A stretch of 64,000 bases of DNA from Brienomyrus brachyistius. Taxonomy: Eukaryota; Chordata; Actinopteri; Osteoglossiformes; Mormyridae. The notes below the pieces were generated by a model. It was not told the origin of the DNA and did not search any database. It worked only from the letters and a program-made list of their open reading frames with translations. Location of the stretch: assembly GCF_023856365.1 (NCBI RefSeq), contig NC_064548.1, positions 9,969,642 through 10,033,641 of the forward strand, given 5' to 3'. Made by a program: the position numbers and the translations under genes. This document shows, in pieces, positions 1 through 14,616 of the stretch (position 1 is its first letter; each line of letters opens with the position of its first letter).

Positions 1-3000
1 ATAAGATCACACATAAACATTTCAACTTCTGGTGGTCTTTTATTTACCATAATGCACTTCCACATCCTACACTAATGGCCGCCATATTTCTCCGGTAGAG
101 ACGGCGGGTGTTGCGGGTGGGGGGTGTACTTAGCATGCAATGGCACACACCACTGTGCTTCCCACAGCTTTTGATGGTGGGAGAGCTGCAAGGGAGGCGG
201 CCTGTTTGTAAAGTCAAATGCATACCACATGTGGGCTCAGGTCTGGTCCTCTAGCACAGGCACCCCCCCCCCCCATTCTGTGGAGCATCCCTGTGCCAGC
301 CAGGCCTGGTAATCAGCTACCCACCTGTTTCTGAAGCAGTCTGCTCAATCCAAGGGCAACAGGGACCTTGGACACAGCTATCCTACCACACTCACATGTC
401 GTATGGATTGGTCTTATCCGTAAATGTAACGTTGGCATAATGTAGACATAAAATCAGGCCACCCTGTGCATCAGTGATGGGAAAATTTGCAGGATGTTGG
501 ATTTCTTACATTGCGGCTCTTCTTGCAAATATAATAAGTCAGGGTAACATGGCAGAGAGACTCTGCTATGGTCTTGTCTTTAGGGATCGTAAATCCTGGT
601 CCGTCGGCTCGGAGATCTGAATTCCTGTGTCCTTTGTGGAAGGATTTTTATAGAGAATGGCTTCAAACGCATATTTGCTAAAGCCTCTTTCTGTTTGGGA
701 CAGGACTGCAGAGCTAGCCTTTCACAAAACCATGAGGGAACAGCATGCCACACTGAGCCGGGCGCTATCTGAGCTGGGGCTGTGTTACTCTGTTTCCTGT
801 TATCCTGTGCCATGGATACCTACAGCGAGGCCGAGTACAGAACACGCCTGCGGTTCTTCTCAGCTAGTGTGCAGTGTGGTGCCACTTCAGGGAGGCGGGA
901 GCCTTTTGGAGGCCGAACAGTAAACTGACCAAGCCAGAGTAGCCATTGCGACAGACTCAGCTCTGCCATGTGGCCGTATTTTCTTCTTTCCCGGCATCTG
1001 TGATCGCTGAGTAAATCTTCTGTTTCTTCCCTACCGGGCCACAACATAGGCACGCACAAATTCAGACTCGCATGACCAAAGGGTATGCTGCAACTACACA
1101 AGACATGGTGGGGTGGGGGAGTGGAGAACACAACATGTGTCAAACAAAAGAAGGATAAATGGCCAACCACTGAATACAGAATTGAGTAAACAAAGGCAAA
1201 AGGGGAAGAGGGTGCTTGTGCCTTGAACAAGGTCCTTCTTAAAGTTGCTGACCTAAGACTTTTCATTGCAGGTCAGGTTTGGCAGGGTCCTGCTGGATTT
1301 ACCCAGTTTATCTTCAGCTTGGTGCAAACCATCAATTAGATCCTGCTAAGTTGTTATACCAATGGGTTTTGATAGCATACCTAAAGATCGACTCTGGTCT
1401 GAAGCGCAAGCCTTCCTCTGCAGTGAGACTCTGACCGAGATTTTCAACCTGTCCTCAATTATGATACCCATGAATAAACTGAGCCAAATGCATGGAGGTC
1501 TGGGGTCACATTTCTTGGGTTCTCACCATGGAAATGGAGCTAAGATGATTCTGGAATCTGGAACCCGGTATCTGATCAGACTGCACTCACACCAGCTGCA
1601 GGGTTGCGCAACAGCTAATAAATGTAATCAATACGAGGTGACAGTTACAGCATCTGGGCTATGCCCATCACAGTGCCCCTGGAGGCATAGCAGGGACCTA
1701 CACTGCACCCCCCCCCCCCCCCACCACCCTAATGCAAAGCATCTTTTGTCGAGTAAGGAAATGGAAAGGATGTGGCCAAAACAAATAAAACAATCATAAA
1801 GGGGATCAAAGAGGAGAAGAATTTTTTTTCTCCCCTCCAGCGAATCGACTTTCAAACAGAAAGACGGGGATTAAAGCAAAACTGAGTACACATCTCAGAG
1901 ACACATCACAGGGACACATCACAGGGAGCAGGTCACACACAGTACTGACACTCTTCTGATGAATTGAGTGGACACTGAACTCCAACACAGAGCCAATGAA
2001 TGTGAAATGTTAACGTGGGGTATCTTTCATAATGCAGTCTATTTATAAAGTGTGGAATGAAGGGGGGAATAGGGGGGTGGGGTCCGGTGGGCTCAAAGGC
2101 AGCCGCAGATGTTGGCACGAGCGGATGACAATTATAAAGAGCAGGCCACCAGGAAGTCGGTAATGCTATCAAGGCCCGAACGCGTCAACGGAAACATTTG
2201 GTTTGCAACAGGCCAAAGACCACCCTCCCCCCCCCCCCCCACGCCAGCTCTTTTGTTTACTGGCTTCAGACGTAGAGAGTTGAATGAGGTCACAAAGTGT
2301 CACTGTGCTGGCACGGTCCTGGTTGGGCAGAGCTCTCCCCATGGACAGTATACCCAAAATGCACTGCTCCCCAGAGGTGTCCTCCAGGCTGATGCCGTGG
2401 GCCGGTCCGGGTAAATTCCCGCGTGGCTATCGCATGAATCACATAATTGCAGAATAATGGGACTGAGCATCATGGTTTTACAGTAAATTACGACGCTTTG
2501 TGTAAAAAGAGGGAGTAAATGATTGACTTTCCAAAATCAAATGAGCCCATGGGAGGCTGAAACTGCAGCAGCGTTCAGTTTTCTACATTCGGTCCATCGC
2601 ACATCAAAGGCTCCCAAATTCCCATGAAACCGCGCAGTGACGACAAGGCGCTCGGAGATGAATGTGATTTTTTTTTTTCCACAAGAAACACATTTAGCAT
2701 CATGGTAAATACATACTCCAGATTAACCTTCGAATACTCCCAGTACCCGCAGGTCCATAGTCCTTGTTTGGCTTCATAAAAACAGCCTGTCAGAGGAGAC
2801 TGGCACATTCTGCAGGTCCTGTCAGTGGGAATGTATACTCTCTGCTCCACCCCAGCACCCTCCATCTCCAGAAAACAAAAGAGTCACTGTAGGGTGGTGC
2901 GCCTGCATTGAGCCAGCTTACTGCGTAGCAGTTAGCGAGGGTGGGTAAGGGCCTTTGTAATTACCACAAAGCACATACCAGAGTAGCAACCCAATAATTC

Positions 3001-6000
3001 ATCCGACAAACAACGTCTGATGTCGGTAAATGATCCAAACGCCTCCTGTGAAACCCTTACAGTGCGGTCCGGCTTGCGGTCTCCAGAACCTATAGCGAAC
3101 AACGACCCTTTATGCTGATTTCCTGCACCGCAAGAAGGATGAGGGTGGCTGAGCTGGGGACGGTCCTCGGTGCAGAAAAGGTGGGCAAGCGCAGGTAACG
3201 GCCTCGCCTCCGCCGGCTCGCGCCGCCACGCGCCCTCCGCATCTGGCCGGGCTCGTTCGCACGTACGAGACACGATGAAGTAATTAGGCGACGTGGAATT
3301 AGGCAATGAGGAGGACCCCGCTGACAGCTGGCATTCCATTGGCCGAAAAATCCACATGCTCCCGAGACGGCGAAAAATAAACGGGCGACTTTGAAATAAA
3401 TCAACGAGTAAACGGAAAAGGGATGCTAATGTAATGAATAACAGAGGAGTGAGCGAATGGAAAACAAGAGGGAAAAACTCCAGCGTCGCGGCAGACGACG
3501 GCGGCCCCAGCGATAAAATGCCATTGCGCAACAATGACACAGCACCCCCTAATGGTCCGGCAAAGAAATGTCCGCGGACGTGTCATTCGAGAGTTAGCAT
3601 GCTGCCTTGAAAGGAATAGCTCCACGCTATTAAAATACCTTTTAAAATATGGGAAGCTTATCAAATAATAAGAACCACATTGCTGCATGTGCAGTATCTT
3701 GGCAGTCACTTGGCGGGGGAGATATCTCGCTTTCCAGCAGCCTTTGATCTCGATGACATAATGTGGTCCTCGCACGGACGCTTTTCAGTTATAAATATCG
3801 TTCAGTTAAACGGCCGTGTGCCGCACATTTATTTAAAACCTGTCACCCGCAGCGACCCCTGCTCCCCCTCCCCCCCCCCCCCCCCCCCCCCAACTCAAAG
3901 GGGCGCAAGTAAAGTTTTTCCCAACTGAAGGAAAAGATGTCACTGGGAAGCTGGATGCACTCACTAGCTGGCCGGTGATGTTCTCAGTGTGGAGCCCTCG
4001 CATCAGTGGGAGCGTGTTCCGGAACTTTTCCGCACGTGGAGCGCTCGAGCGCTCTCACTGCCCCATAAAAGTAACGATCGCTTTCCACGCTAATGGAAAA
4101 AAGGGAGCATCGGGCATTGTGCAGGAGATCCCACATAAAAGAGTTTTTCCGTAACGGTGTTTTTCCAGCACTGAGGGGTCCTGCTGTTTTAGCTAGTGTC
4201 TGAGGCCCCCGAAACGATACCTCAGAGGGTCTGGCCGCTTATCGGTAAGGATCGCTATCTCTGCGGAGGTTATTAGCATGTTTTTCTGCATTCCTGCGAT
4301 GTTTTCCAAAAATACGAATTCAGAAGGCTGGAGGGGGGTGAGGGGGGTTGGCACGTTAATAGCGAAGGTGGGAGGGTGATTCAGCGTGAGTGTGATGGCT
4401 TTACCTTCCCGCCACGTGTGGATGACGAGTCTTCCGCAGCATGGCTCCTAATGACAACCCCAGGTAGGGGTGCTCCTTTCCATGATCCCCCCCACCCCCC
4501 GCCAGAGCGATGTTTGTTTTTACACCCAGCGCTGCCACCCATGCTGTAATCCGCAGTGCGTGACTGCTACTAATTGGCCATTTTTTTTTTTGTAGCCTTG
4601 CACTCGTTTGTAACAGAAGACGTCATGGTTTACTCACCCACGCGCTGCGTGACAGTTTAGGCTAATTAAATGCAGCGGGTTCAGTATGGTCACAGCGGAT
4701 CACGGGTTTGTAAAAATCACCGTGGAAAGCAGCTGAGAGATGGGAGGCAGCAGTCCCAGATGACGATCAGCCCTGTGGACACCTTCGCCGTGCATTCCTC
4801 ATACATGGCTCACGTTTCTCCCGTCCGGTCCAAGCCGTCGATTCAAACAGCTTCTGCAGAGGGGAAATTATTTTTCACAGCCCCCCAGGGGCCCAGGGCC
4901 CCGCCAAGCAGTACTGCTCCACGCTTCCCCCTGCAGGCGGCCAGCCAAACTCGCACTCCTGCGGGAAGGCTCAGGTGACGGGTCACTCCGGTCAGAAAAG
5001 TGTTACAGGCCTGACCATATTCCACCGTAACGACCGGTCTGTATTATATAGTAAATACAGAGTTACAGATACTAAAAGTCATGGCTTCTGGGGTCATGCA
5101 ATGTATATTGGGACATAAGACGGGTATGGAGACCCCGGCAAATTCAGGGGGCTCAAAATGTACCATCACCACTGCCCGCCGCCACTCGTCAAGATATACC
5201 AGGGGACCCAAGTGGTAGGGCCAGTATTTATAGCTACTCCACTGAATATATGAGAATATTCACACCTGCAACCTGCTTTATTTGTTCTTTCTTTAATGAT
5301 TAAAGACTAGCCTGTTTTAATATGAAGACAGCTCACCCTGGTATAAATAACGCAATTGATTTGATTGTTAAAAGTTACCATTTATTTATTTTATTTCATA
5401 TTTTCAAAACTTTGTAGCTATGGTAGATTCTTCAGTCTCTGTCCTGTTGTTAAGGGATTGAAGGGATCATAGTGATTGAACACTGATTATGGTCTTTTAC
5501 AAAAGGTTTCTACAGCACACAAAGATTTACATGTTTTTTTTTATTTTGAAAGATGTGGGGTAGGGCGGTAGTGTGCTATTACGACACCATCCTTCAGGGA
5601 CGGAAGGAAGAGACGTGGGGCCATTGAAGTAGCCACTCGGGGGGGGGGGGAGAGCTGGACTAGCACCCCACCGGCATGTGAAGGAACGAGACCATGGAAC
5701 TGCAGAACCTGTCCGTTTTATCTGCATGCTCTTTGCGAAACACAGTGGCTCACTGTTCTTATTAGTCATTCATGGAAGCACTTTCTAGAATCTTATTTCC
5801 TGTTTCCTCTCCTTCTGATTAGTGTTTATGTTTAGTAATCTGTTTCATATAATCTTCTGTGCATGCAGACTTCCTCAAATGACATCTTCCCTAATCATGC
5901 AGCTTCAACCCACGGGAAACGGCGCCAGCAAGGCAGGACTCTGCTGCACCTTTGAGGAGCAAATTGAGGATTTAGGTTCACCGTCACGGAAGGAGCCGGG

Positions 6001-9000
6001 AACAAGGCTTGGGTGGCACTGCCTCGCTTTGCTGCTTCCTTCAGCGGTCACCAAATAAATGATAATAATTATACGTGTGAGCAATCTTTTCCGCTGTCTC
6101 GCACGATGACGTTCATCCTATTCTATGTGATGAAGGTGCTCTTTGCAACTCTACAAAGACTCAGAACTTATAATGAGACAATGAGACCATGACAAGTTCC
6201 TAGAAACTTCCCTCTTCAGTAGTTATTGATTCATTGCATTATTTCTATGCCCTGCAGTACAGAACCAAATCAGCCCACGTTCCGCAAACTCCCAGCCCGT
6301 CTATAACCAACACAGCATTAATAATCGAGCTGTCCTCTGGGTGAAAGTACCCGCTAATTAACTTAATAATGACTTTAGACTTCAGGCTTCACTACGTGAC
6401 AGGAGCTCAGGGTTTTTGGCACTGTGGTATGCCCACTGTCCTTCTGCCACACAGCACCAACGGCGGTACGGTGTCCAAACTCCACCCACCATCACAGATG
6501 CGCCTTCTCCCCAGCCCTGACCCTTCTCACCTTTGCAGAACACGTGCCCTGACCGCCTATCCCGAAGTGCAAATGTCTCCATGTCACCCTGGTGGGGCCT
6601 GACTGCCGCCCACACTGTTCCGGGGACGCCCCTCTCACATCAGGCACGGGCGCCCTGCCAGCCGCCTGCTTCACAGAGACCACATTTAATCACTTTCGAA
6701 TGTGAGCGCCGGAGAGAACCAGAGCAGTGGCTTCTCTCCTACTGGGGCTGCATTAATTTATTGCTGTTTCTTAGTGTGTCTTTCAAAAAGGCTCTTTGGC
6801 CTGGGGCGGGGGAGCTTGCGTGGGCGCTGAGGGACGGATGTGTCCGTGAGGTACAGAGAAGTGGTTTCACGCGTGGAAGTGTCAGACCGTCACTCTCATT
6901 CTGCAACCTTCGCCATCCCGGTTCTGCTTTTAGGCGCAATTACACTCAACCCATTTATTTAAATAGAATCATACTTTTTGTCTCGCTTCAAATTTTATTC
7001 GTATTTGCTATACGGCTTTATATAAACCACTTAAGAATCCTGCAAAAAAAAAATTATGCAATTAGACACCATAAATATTGTATTCTGTCTTTGAGAAGTT
7101 GGGTCCAATAGATACAGATGTGATCAGGAATATGTCACAGAGTGTAGCTGCTCCCAACACACGGAGGAAGGTGCCTGGGGAAAGATAATTACTTTTCTGT
7201 ACTTAGCGGCACGTTCGCAGATAGGCACTGTGTACAAAAGAGCTGCTCCACGCCTTCCACTGCAATGCCTGACGTGCTGAAGGAATTCGCCGGCCAGAGG
7301 TGCTGCGCTGCAGCCGTCATCTATCTCTGTGACTCGACCTCGGACTGGAGCTGCAAACTTCAAGGGGAAAATGTGAACAGAAGAATTACCACGTCTTTGA
7401 AACTGGCTTTACACATTTGACCGTATCTCTCCCCCCCCCCCCCCCCCCCCACCCCTGACTCTTTCTATTTTATGCATCTCTGGCACCAGTATGACTCCCA
7501 TACTGTGCAGGAATCTTTCTCGACATCAGCTGACAGCCGGAAGCCCTTCTGCCACTGTGACGGAGGACTTTTTTCCCCTCCTTCGTCATACCCTTTAAAA
7601 GGTAAGTGTTTTCAATTACTTACCATAATAAACTTTTCCACAACAAATGTATGAAGTGGTAACTACGGCTGAGGGCTTTTTCCTTCAACGTTTTTAAAAC
7701 GGAAAAAACAGAATCCCAAACTGATGCTGGATCAGTAAAAACAAAAACCAGAAAGGCACTGTAATTCCAGTTTTGTGGTGGCACAGCATGCTTCCTCTGC
7801 TGCTATTTCCACAACGTGCCATGACTCAGAATCTTGGCCAGCGAGGATCGCCGAGTCATCGCTCCCTGTCAGTGGTGATGGACCAGTGGCATGGTAACCA
7901 AGGAAACTATGCTTGCGGTCAGACCTAGCATTACTTAGCCTCAATCTTATTAGGATTCTCCACAACTCATATCGGTGTACCGTAGGCCAGTGTGGGCCAT
8001 CGCCCAAGATGGTCCCGTCAGATCCAGCTCAGATACTGGAAAGTGATGACCCTGAAGTGATTTTGTGTGATATCTAAGTAGCCCTCGATGGGCAATCTGC
8101 AGCAAGCGACACTCATGTGAGCAAAGAAACAAGATGCAGTGTTACTGGAATTCAGCATGTTTTCATGATGGATATCAGCAAGCTGTAGTCTTTGTAACAT
8201 CAATAGGAACGTCCACTCTTCTTGCCTTCCTCAAATATATTATCAAATGATCTTTGTAACTCTTTAGGAGGAAAAGTCCCTAATTTTAGAAGAAAACAAT
8301 GCAGTAGGACATCATTAAAAAGTGGACACAGCCACTAGGCTGACATGCTCATCTCTCTCTCTGCGGGGTTTGACCTCTTGTATATTGGCCCCACTTGGGG
8401 GGCGGCAAAGGTCTAACAAAGCCTGGATGTATGACGGGGTGACAACATCAGCCCACCGGTCACCCTGGTGATGGGACCCCCCCAGTCCTGGAGGATCCCC
8501 TCAATCTCCAGCCTGAGGTGAGATGTGCAGGTCTTCACCCCCTTTCCCCCCAGTCCTTTGGCCCCTGATCATGACCATCACACAGTCTCAGTGCTCAGTG
8601 CTCACATGACACACAGACAGCAGGGTGACAATGGGCACACTCCCTGAATGCAAAGAACATATTCCTGTCTTCATTAAGGGGGCGGCGGGGTCCTGAACTC
8701 CCCCCTCGCGCTCCTGTGGGCTTCTGGCCCAACTCTGGGGACAAGGGGCTAAGCAAAAGATTTAATGGGACCGATGTCTTTTCCAGAGGTGGAAAGAGTG
8801 TCCCAAAAGACATACAGCACGGACTGTCGTCATTCTTGAATCAAGGAAGGAATAATTGGATGCAAAGTGTCCCAAAAATTTCCAGGGTTGACAAAATATT
8901 TATGAGAAATATTTATGAGTAACAACGTGATGCTGACGGTACTATTATATCATCACTGACCGAGATTTTTCATCAACCACTTAACCAAGTCTACAGCCAT

Positions 9001-12000
9001 TGAAAAAGAAGGATTTGTTTTACTCTAGTACAGCGTTTGGATGTTTAAATTTGTTTCAATATAAATTTTAAATGACAAAGTGATACCAAAGCGCTCGGTC
9101 AATAGCCATATATACGCGCTGGAGGAGAATTTTAAACTGTGCAGACGACCAGCCTAACTCTGTTCATATGACCGAGCTGAAAACAGTACAGAAATGAAAA
9201 GAACGGCGTGCAAAACGTGTAAGATTTACCACGCATCTTCTGGTCTGTTGAAAGAAATATGTGCGGAACTTATAGCGCCTCTTTAATAGTCGCGCCAGAG
9301 GCTGGCGACCGCATCCTGCGCTTTGCGGTCGCATGCTGCCTTAGGCTGTCGCCAGGGCCACCCTTGTGACACATTTCTGAGCGATTACTCGCCACAACGG
9401 AATCCCACTTATTGCAAACCTTCTGAGATTTGTTGAAAGGGGGGAGCTTGTGTTAAAACCGCTTTCAAGGAAAACATTTATACACAGATAAAAAGCATTA
9501 GCCTCGATTTTGCTGCAATCACTATGCGGGCTCGGGTCTCTTATAGCCGTCCTTCCCGTTTTTAGGTGCAAATAACTCCAAAATTCAACGAAATGTGTAA
9601 CAAAGCATAATTTGAAGCAGGTTTAAACAAGTGGCAAATATTTTAACGTGTGGCTTTTTTGACATTTAATTTTCATTTCAATCTGTAACTAAAACTGGGC
9701 TTATATTTTTAATTATGAAAATTATCTGAGGTGTTATTTAAATATTATAAGCAGGAATACTTTGGTTTGTATTTTATCTTTTTATTGTAGCTTCAGTTTT
9801 CAAAAATTCGAAGCGTGTGACTGCATACAAATGTATTCGTTTTTTTTTTTTTTTGGATGTTTAACGCTTTTGCTCTTATTTGGATCGAAATACAGATTTT
9901 AACTATGATTTTAACTCCGATATTAAATCCTTTATGTTGGGCACTGTCTAAATTCATCACGTCCTTGGATTGTTTTACTTTGGCTATAGAAATTTTTATA
10001 TTAATATATATCTAAAACCTGAAAGCACATCACTACTGTGAAACTATCGTGATATAGTATAACCACTTTGCTTGTTAGTAACTCTGTGTAGCGACGTATA
10101 CAGAGCTATGGGGGTTTAATGAGCTGCTGGGGCTTCACAGGACCTGCGTTTGACAGTGGCGGCACTATAGAGTTCCGTCAAATGCCATTTGTGTCAGCTG
10201 TCCCGTACAAGCAGAAGGTTCTGACAGGCGCCTTATCCGAAGCGTCCCAAGCCAGGATCTCAAAGTAAATGAGTGTCAGGTCTTAAGAGCAGATGTTATT
10301 AATTACAAGCTGTAATACATTAAATATGCATATTAATAGGTTATATTAATTTCTGTCTGATGTAGGCACATATAACCTCTTTATATAAGCGTATAATTTT
10401 GTATCCGTGTAATATTTTAAAATTAATTTAAACAAAATTACAGTGACAAAAGCTATATCAAAGGGAAAAAAATACTTGAGTAAAAAATTACTATAGTGCA
10501 TCGAGAATTATTTGAATTTTTATGTTTATGCAAAATAATAATATAGCATATTACGAATCTTCTGGAAAATGCGTTTTGATAATTTAGCAGGAAAAAAAGA
10601 ACTGACGTAAATAACCTACTGTTTACCCGTTTTCACATGAATTACGAAATATTTTCCTTTTCTGCGAGGTCTACGCAGTCATTTTTCTTCCCTCCAAGTT
10701 TTTATGGCATCCCAAGGCTGTAAAACTAAGATGACCAAGACAAAAATGCAAGACCAATACAGAAATTTAAAAAAATAATTCCATTTTAAATAATTCCATA
10801 TCAAGATTCAACAACTAACCGGAAGAGATGTCACGTGATGAAGTAAACCTACATTTAAATTTGAAATCGAATAAAATTTATCTGAAAGGGAGCAAATAAT
10901 ATATCGAATCATTTCAGCATAATTAAAAATGCAGCCTAATACTATTATACGTTAAATTAATTACAGGCCTATACGCATAATTTATAACGGATTAAGCTAT
11001 ATTTTAGTACATTATGTCTTTCAAAATATTAGGTCTACTCCTATGTTTATGTAGCCGTGTACATACCATTTAAATGGTATTTCCACAACACGTCCTAAGT
11101 CTTGTGGCAGTTTATGGAGAGATTTCAAATTACAGAAAACTAAGCCATCGTGATTCATTCATGTAAATAAAAACTACAGTTTTACAAAAGAGACGGGAAA
11201 CGAACAAGCAAATAATGCCGATATAGCGGCGAATAAATGTCAATAAAATGGCATTTTAATTCATATTAATGTGTCGTTTCCTTGGTGCTCCAGTACCACG
11301 CGGCACAGCTGTCACGTGTTAAACATCTGCGAGGACTTAAACAGAAGCGATTATTTAAACACCCTGTTAAACCATGGAAACCTCTTAAACTATATTTGTG
11401 ACAGAGATGGGTAATCACCCCCAATTTCAGTAATACCAGAACACTACCTGCTTACTGAAGTTTTAATTAAAAGATCTTTACGACGGAAAGTTAGGCGCAG
11501 GACATTTTTACGCGCCGAGTATAAATTACAGTAGACCAAACAAGGGTTACTGGCAACATTTTTGGTTAATTGGGCAGCCATCGTCCAGGTCTTTGTGTAC
11601 ATATCGCTCCTCTGATCCTGCATCTCTTTGATGATCAGAAATAACATCGACGATTCGGAATATGATCCCGCCTCGCCACCAGTCTTCCAGGTCTTGAACT
11701 CGGAGAGAAGAAAGATGCGTCTCTGAACACCAGACGCTCCTTTTCAACATGCATCGCTTTGTGAACGTAATGGAAACCGTATGTCAGGAAATTTAAACTG
11801 ATCTGCCAAATAACAGTGTGTGCCGCCCTGCCAAAACTGTCTTCAAAATGTATACAAAACATTTAATTATATCGGCTCTAATTAAAGTCTTGTCAACATG
11901 CGCGTCTGTTGTATTCCAAGTTATTATATTTAAAAATTTGGGACCGAAGTGTGGATTTAGTGTGACACAAAGTATCGCTGAAATTCATTTTAGAAGTCCA

Positions 12001-12939
12001 TCGAGATATAAACCTGAGCTAGAAACGTACAAAAGACAAGCTATTTTGACAACTACAATAAGATATTTATAGATACTTAGATATGCAAATATCATGGCCC
12101 GATATTATTATGATAAAAAAGACAGATAGCCCGACTGATCTGCAGTACTACCTGCACGGAACAGGCTGTCAATATTGTCCTTCCGATTATGAAATAATCA
12201 TTTAATCACATAGCACCTACTTTAAAGGAACATTGGTTAATCAGCTGAAAGCTATTCTTTCTACAAGATTACATTGAGACTGGTAATTTATTTTAATCAA
12301 TTCAGCACTTAAAACGTAACCTTGTTTTAAATTCATGTTACTTGGGGTTAGAATAAAGACGCGCCATCATATGTTTCTGGCACTATTGTCCAGCCTTTCT
12401 TGAGCACTAATTAATTTTTACAGCGTCTCTATTCATTCTCCAGCAGCACCGTGCCAAGGAAAAAGTGCAAAGTGCGAAAGCACCTTTTTTTGTAAATATT
12501 GCTAAAGCTGGAACGCTTCTTGGGCACATGCAAGGAAAAATTACCGTTATAATTAAACGCGCGGCTTTGTTCGCCGTTGATCTCTCCGAATTTCTTTGTA
12601 CTGGTCTCTATTTATTAGCTAGCAATGGGTAATCTATTAAGAGAGCGTACGTGTCCTAATGGGCTCCCTTTCAATTATGTGAATGGACGTAAACAGTCCC
12701 CAGTACAAGATCTGGACTACCCAGAACTATTTAATCTCCACGACGGAACCAGTATTAAGTCATACACACATGCCTCCCAGGCATGTAACCTGCTGGCTTA
12801 GGGCCTTTGCGTTATTCTGATCCAGCCGCCATTTCCATATTGAATATATCGAAACATTTTAAGATTCATAGTTTAACCTCAAACTTAACTGCACGGTCTA
12901 ATTGTATACTCATAAATCAAGTTATTAATCTCAGTTGAA
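1..12939. other. Non-coding flank upstream of the bHLH gene
   Basis: No frame here has recognisable protein homology or splice-bounded structure; the longer frames are in composition-biased DNA. Long C tracts lie at 263-274, 1708-1722, 3870-3891 and 7433-7450. A nested GC hairpin lies at 9302-9355. From about 9.4 kb the sequence becomes strongly AT-rich with homeodomain-type TAAT cores, plausible for cis-regulatory DNA near a developmental gene, though conservation cannot be judged from one sequence. Confidence 0.6.
9302..9355. repeat. Nested GC-rich hairpin
   Basis: GCGACCGCA (9305-9313) pairs with TGCGGTCGC (9324-9332). An alternative outer pairing joins CTGGCGAC (9302-9309) with GTCGCCAG (9348-9355). 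It sits 3.6 kb upstream of the bHLH start in otherwise AT-rich DNA. Confidence 0.5.
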
Positions 12940-13522
12940 ATGGAGGACCTGTTTTTTGATCTTGACCAAGACAACGCGGCAGATTTCGCCTTCTGGGGAC
13001 AAATGGACCCCAATTTCCAGTTTCAGTCCCAGCTGGACAGTTTGCTGTTTGACTGCACGACGGGGACCGAGCAGCTGTCCCCTTGGTCCGGCTTCGGCGG
13101 CTCCCAGTCGGTGTTCCCTGATGCACAGCTGACCTTCGCCGACTTGGACTCGCACTCCCCACAGCTGGGAGCCGGTGCTGAAGCGGACAGCTCCCCTGCG
13201 GACGAGCCCCACGAGGTCGCCCGGCGCAGGCAGCATCGCGCGGCGCCGCACCACCCATACAAGGTGCAGCGACATGCAGCCAACATCCGAGAGCGGAAGA
13301 GGATGCTGAACATCAACTCAGCATTCGAGGAACTCCGGTGCCATGTGCCAACCTTCCCGTACGAGAAACGTCTCTCCAAGATAGACACTCTGAGACTGGC
13401 CATCGCCTACATCGCCCTGCTGAGAGAGATACTCCTGTCCGGATGCGATCCCAAGTCATACGTGGACGAATTAATGAAGAACGGGTACAAAAATCAAACC
13501 AATGCTGTATGGAACACAAGTG
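12940..13522 (+). CDS. PTF1/Fer-family bHLH transcription factor, exon 1
   Basis: Exon 1 encodes residues 1-194 of a predicted 206-aa nuclear bHLH activator/repressor. The start ATG lies in a good context (G at -3, G at +4). Residues 1-90 are acidic and aromatic, beginning [10 protein letters not shown], and look like an activation region. Residues 92-105 are Arg/His-rich. The bHLH covers about 109-163: basic region [10 protein letters not shown] with the E-box-contacting Glu118, then helix 1, the loop signature [20 protein letters not shown] and helix 2. That loop is characteristic of the PTF1A, Fer2 and FERD3L group and excludes Twist, Hand and NeuroD. The region after the bHLH ([17 protein letters not shown]) is not found in FERD3L. 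The exon ends AGTG|GTAAGT, a strong donor. Unspliced, the frame would stop at 13537-13539 with a meaningless GKSLF tail. Orthology within the family (Fer2-like, FERD3L ohnolog or PTF1A paralog) is inference, so no symbol is given. Confidence 0.9.
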
Positions 13523-14616
13523 GTAAGTCATTATTTTAGAATGCACGCAATAAAAATCACAAAACCCACGTCCATTATAAAATGAAGCCTTCAGCTGTTT
13601 GCTTGATATTGATTTCACTTCACGGTTTTAGTATAAAAACCTCATTTGACGGCAGAGTAATTTTGTATACATTTATGTGATGTACGTGATTTAAAACTAA
13701 CAATGGAAATTTATCAAATTTCTGCTGCATGTCAATAATTACAGCTCAGATATACATTACTATGCACGTCTGGAATATATATCAACTTCTATACCAAGCT
13801 CATATATACATAGTACCAGCGTTTAATGTCGTGTACACAACATGATGAATGTGCGTAATTTTATCCATTTTGTAAACTCAAGAGATTATTTCCACAACAG
13901 GTGCAAAAATGACGCCATGAAACCCATCAGCTTCTACGAACTGTATGGGACTGCTTTCCCAACATCATGAATGAAGTTTACAGTGATCCCAAACAGCGTT
14001 TTGAGTGTGTTTTTTTTCTACATTGTAGAAAACCTTTAAAAAATCTGGGCCATTGTGCCGAATCAATAAAAGCCATATAGCGAAGCATTCAATTGATATG
14101 TTAACACGCTGGAGCCAATAAAATGCCCTTTATATCTAAGTGCTTTTGATGGCCGTGTCGGCGTAGAAAACATTTTGCGAACGCGAGCGCGGACTTCATT
14201 GTGTTCAAGTATCACATTAAACTGCCATTTAACAAAAAAAATCATGTATTGATTTATAATAGGATATGCTAATATTACGCAGCATCTCCTTATCTGATTG
14301 GCTGCCCGCTGTTCCTCTCTCACTTAAACAGGAGCTGCGGTCGCCCTTAAACAGTCTCCTTTGTTTACGTGCGTTATTCGCCTTATTTACAGCTGTCGCA
14401 TGTTTGGCTTTCCCTTTGGGGAAAAAGGGGACGCAGTCCCTTTGCAGAGATTCAAGTGGTCTCCCGCTCCTCACTGCGTTTTTCATTAATCAATTCCCCG
14501 GGTGCCTTACCGGGACGGGAGTGGGGGCCTCCTTCAATGCGTGAGTTGTTAAACGGTCATTAAAATTAATTCAGGGCTTTTGTGCCCGCTTCGCTCTGTC
14601 TCCCCGCTCACTTCAG

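Noticed and set aside
2932..3540. 202-aa minus-strand frame
   Set aside because: No domain, no splice context and low-complexity composition; an overlapping frame in another register is equally open.
6533..7111. 192-aa plus-strand frame
   Set aside because: The composition shifts from Pro/Ser-rich to AT-derived Ile/Tyr-rich with no recognisable domain; probably chance.
13023..13403. Minus-strand frames opposite the bHLH exon
   Set aside because: They are shadows of the GC-rich coding exon, without homology.
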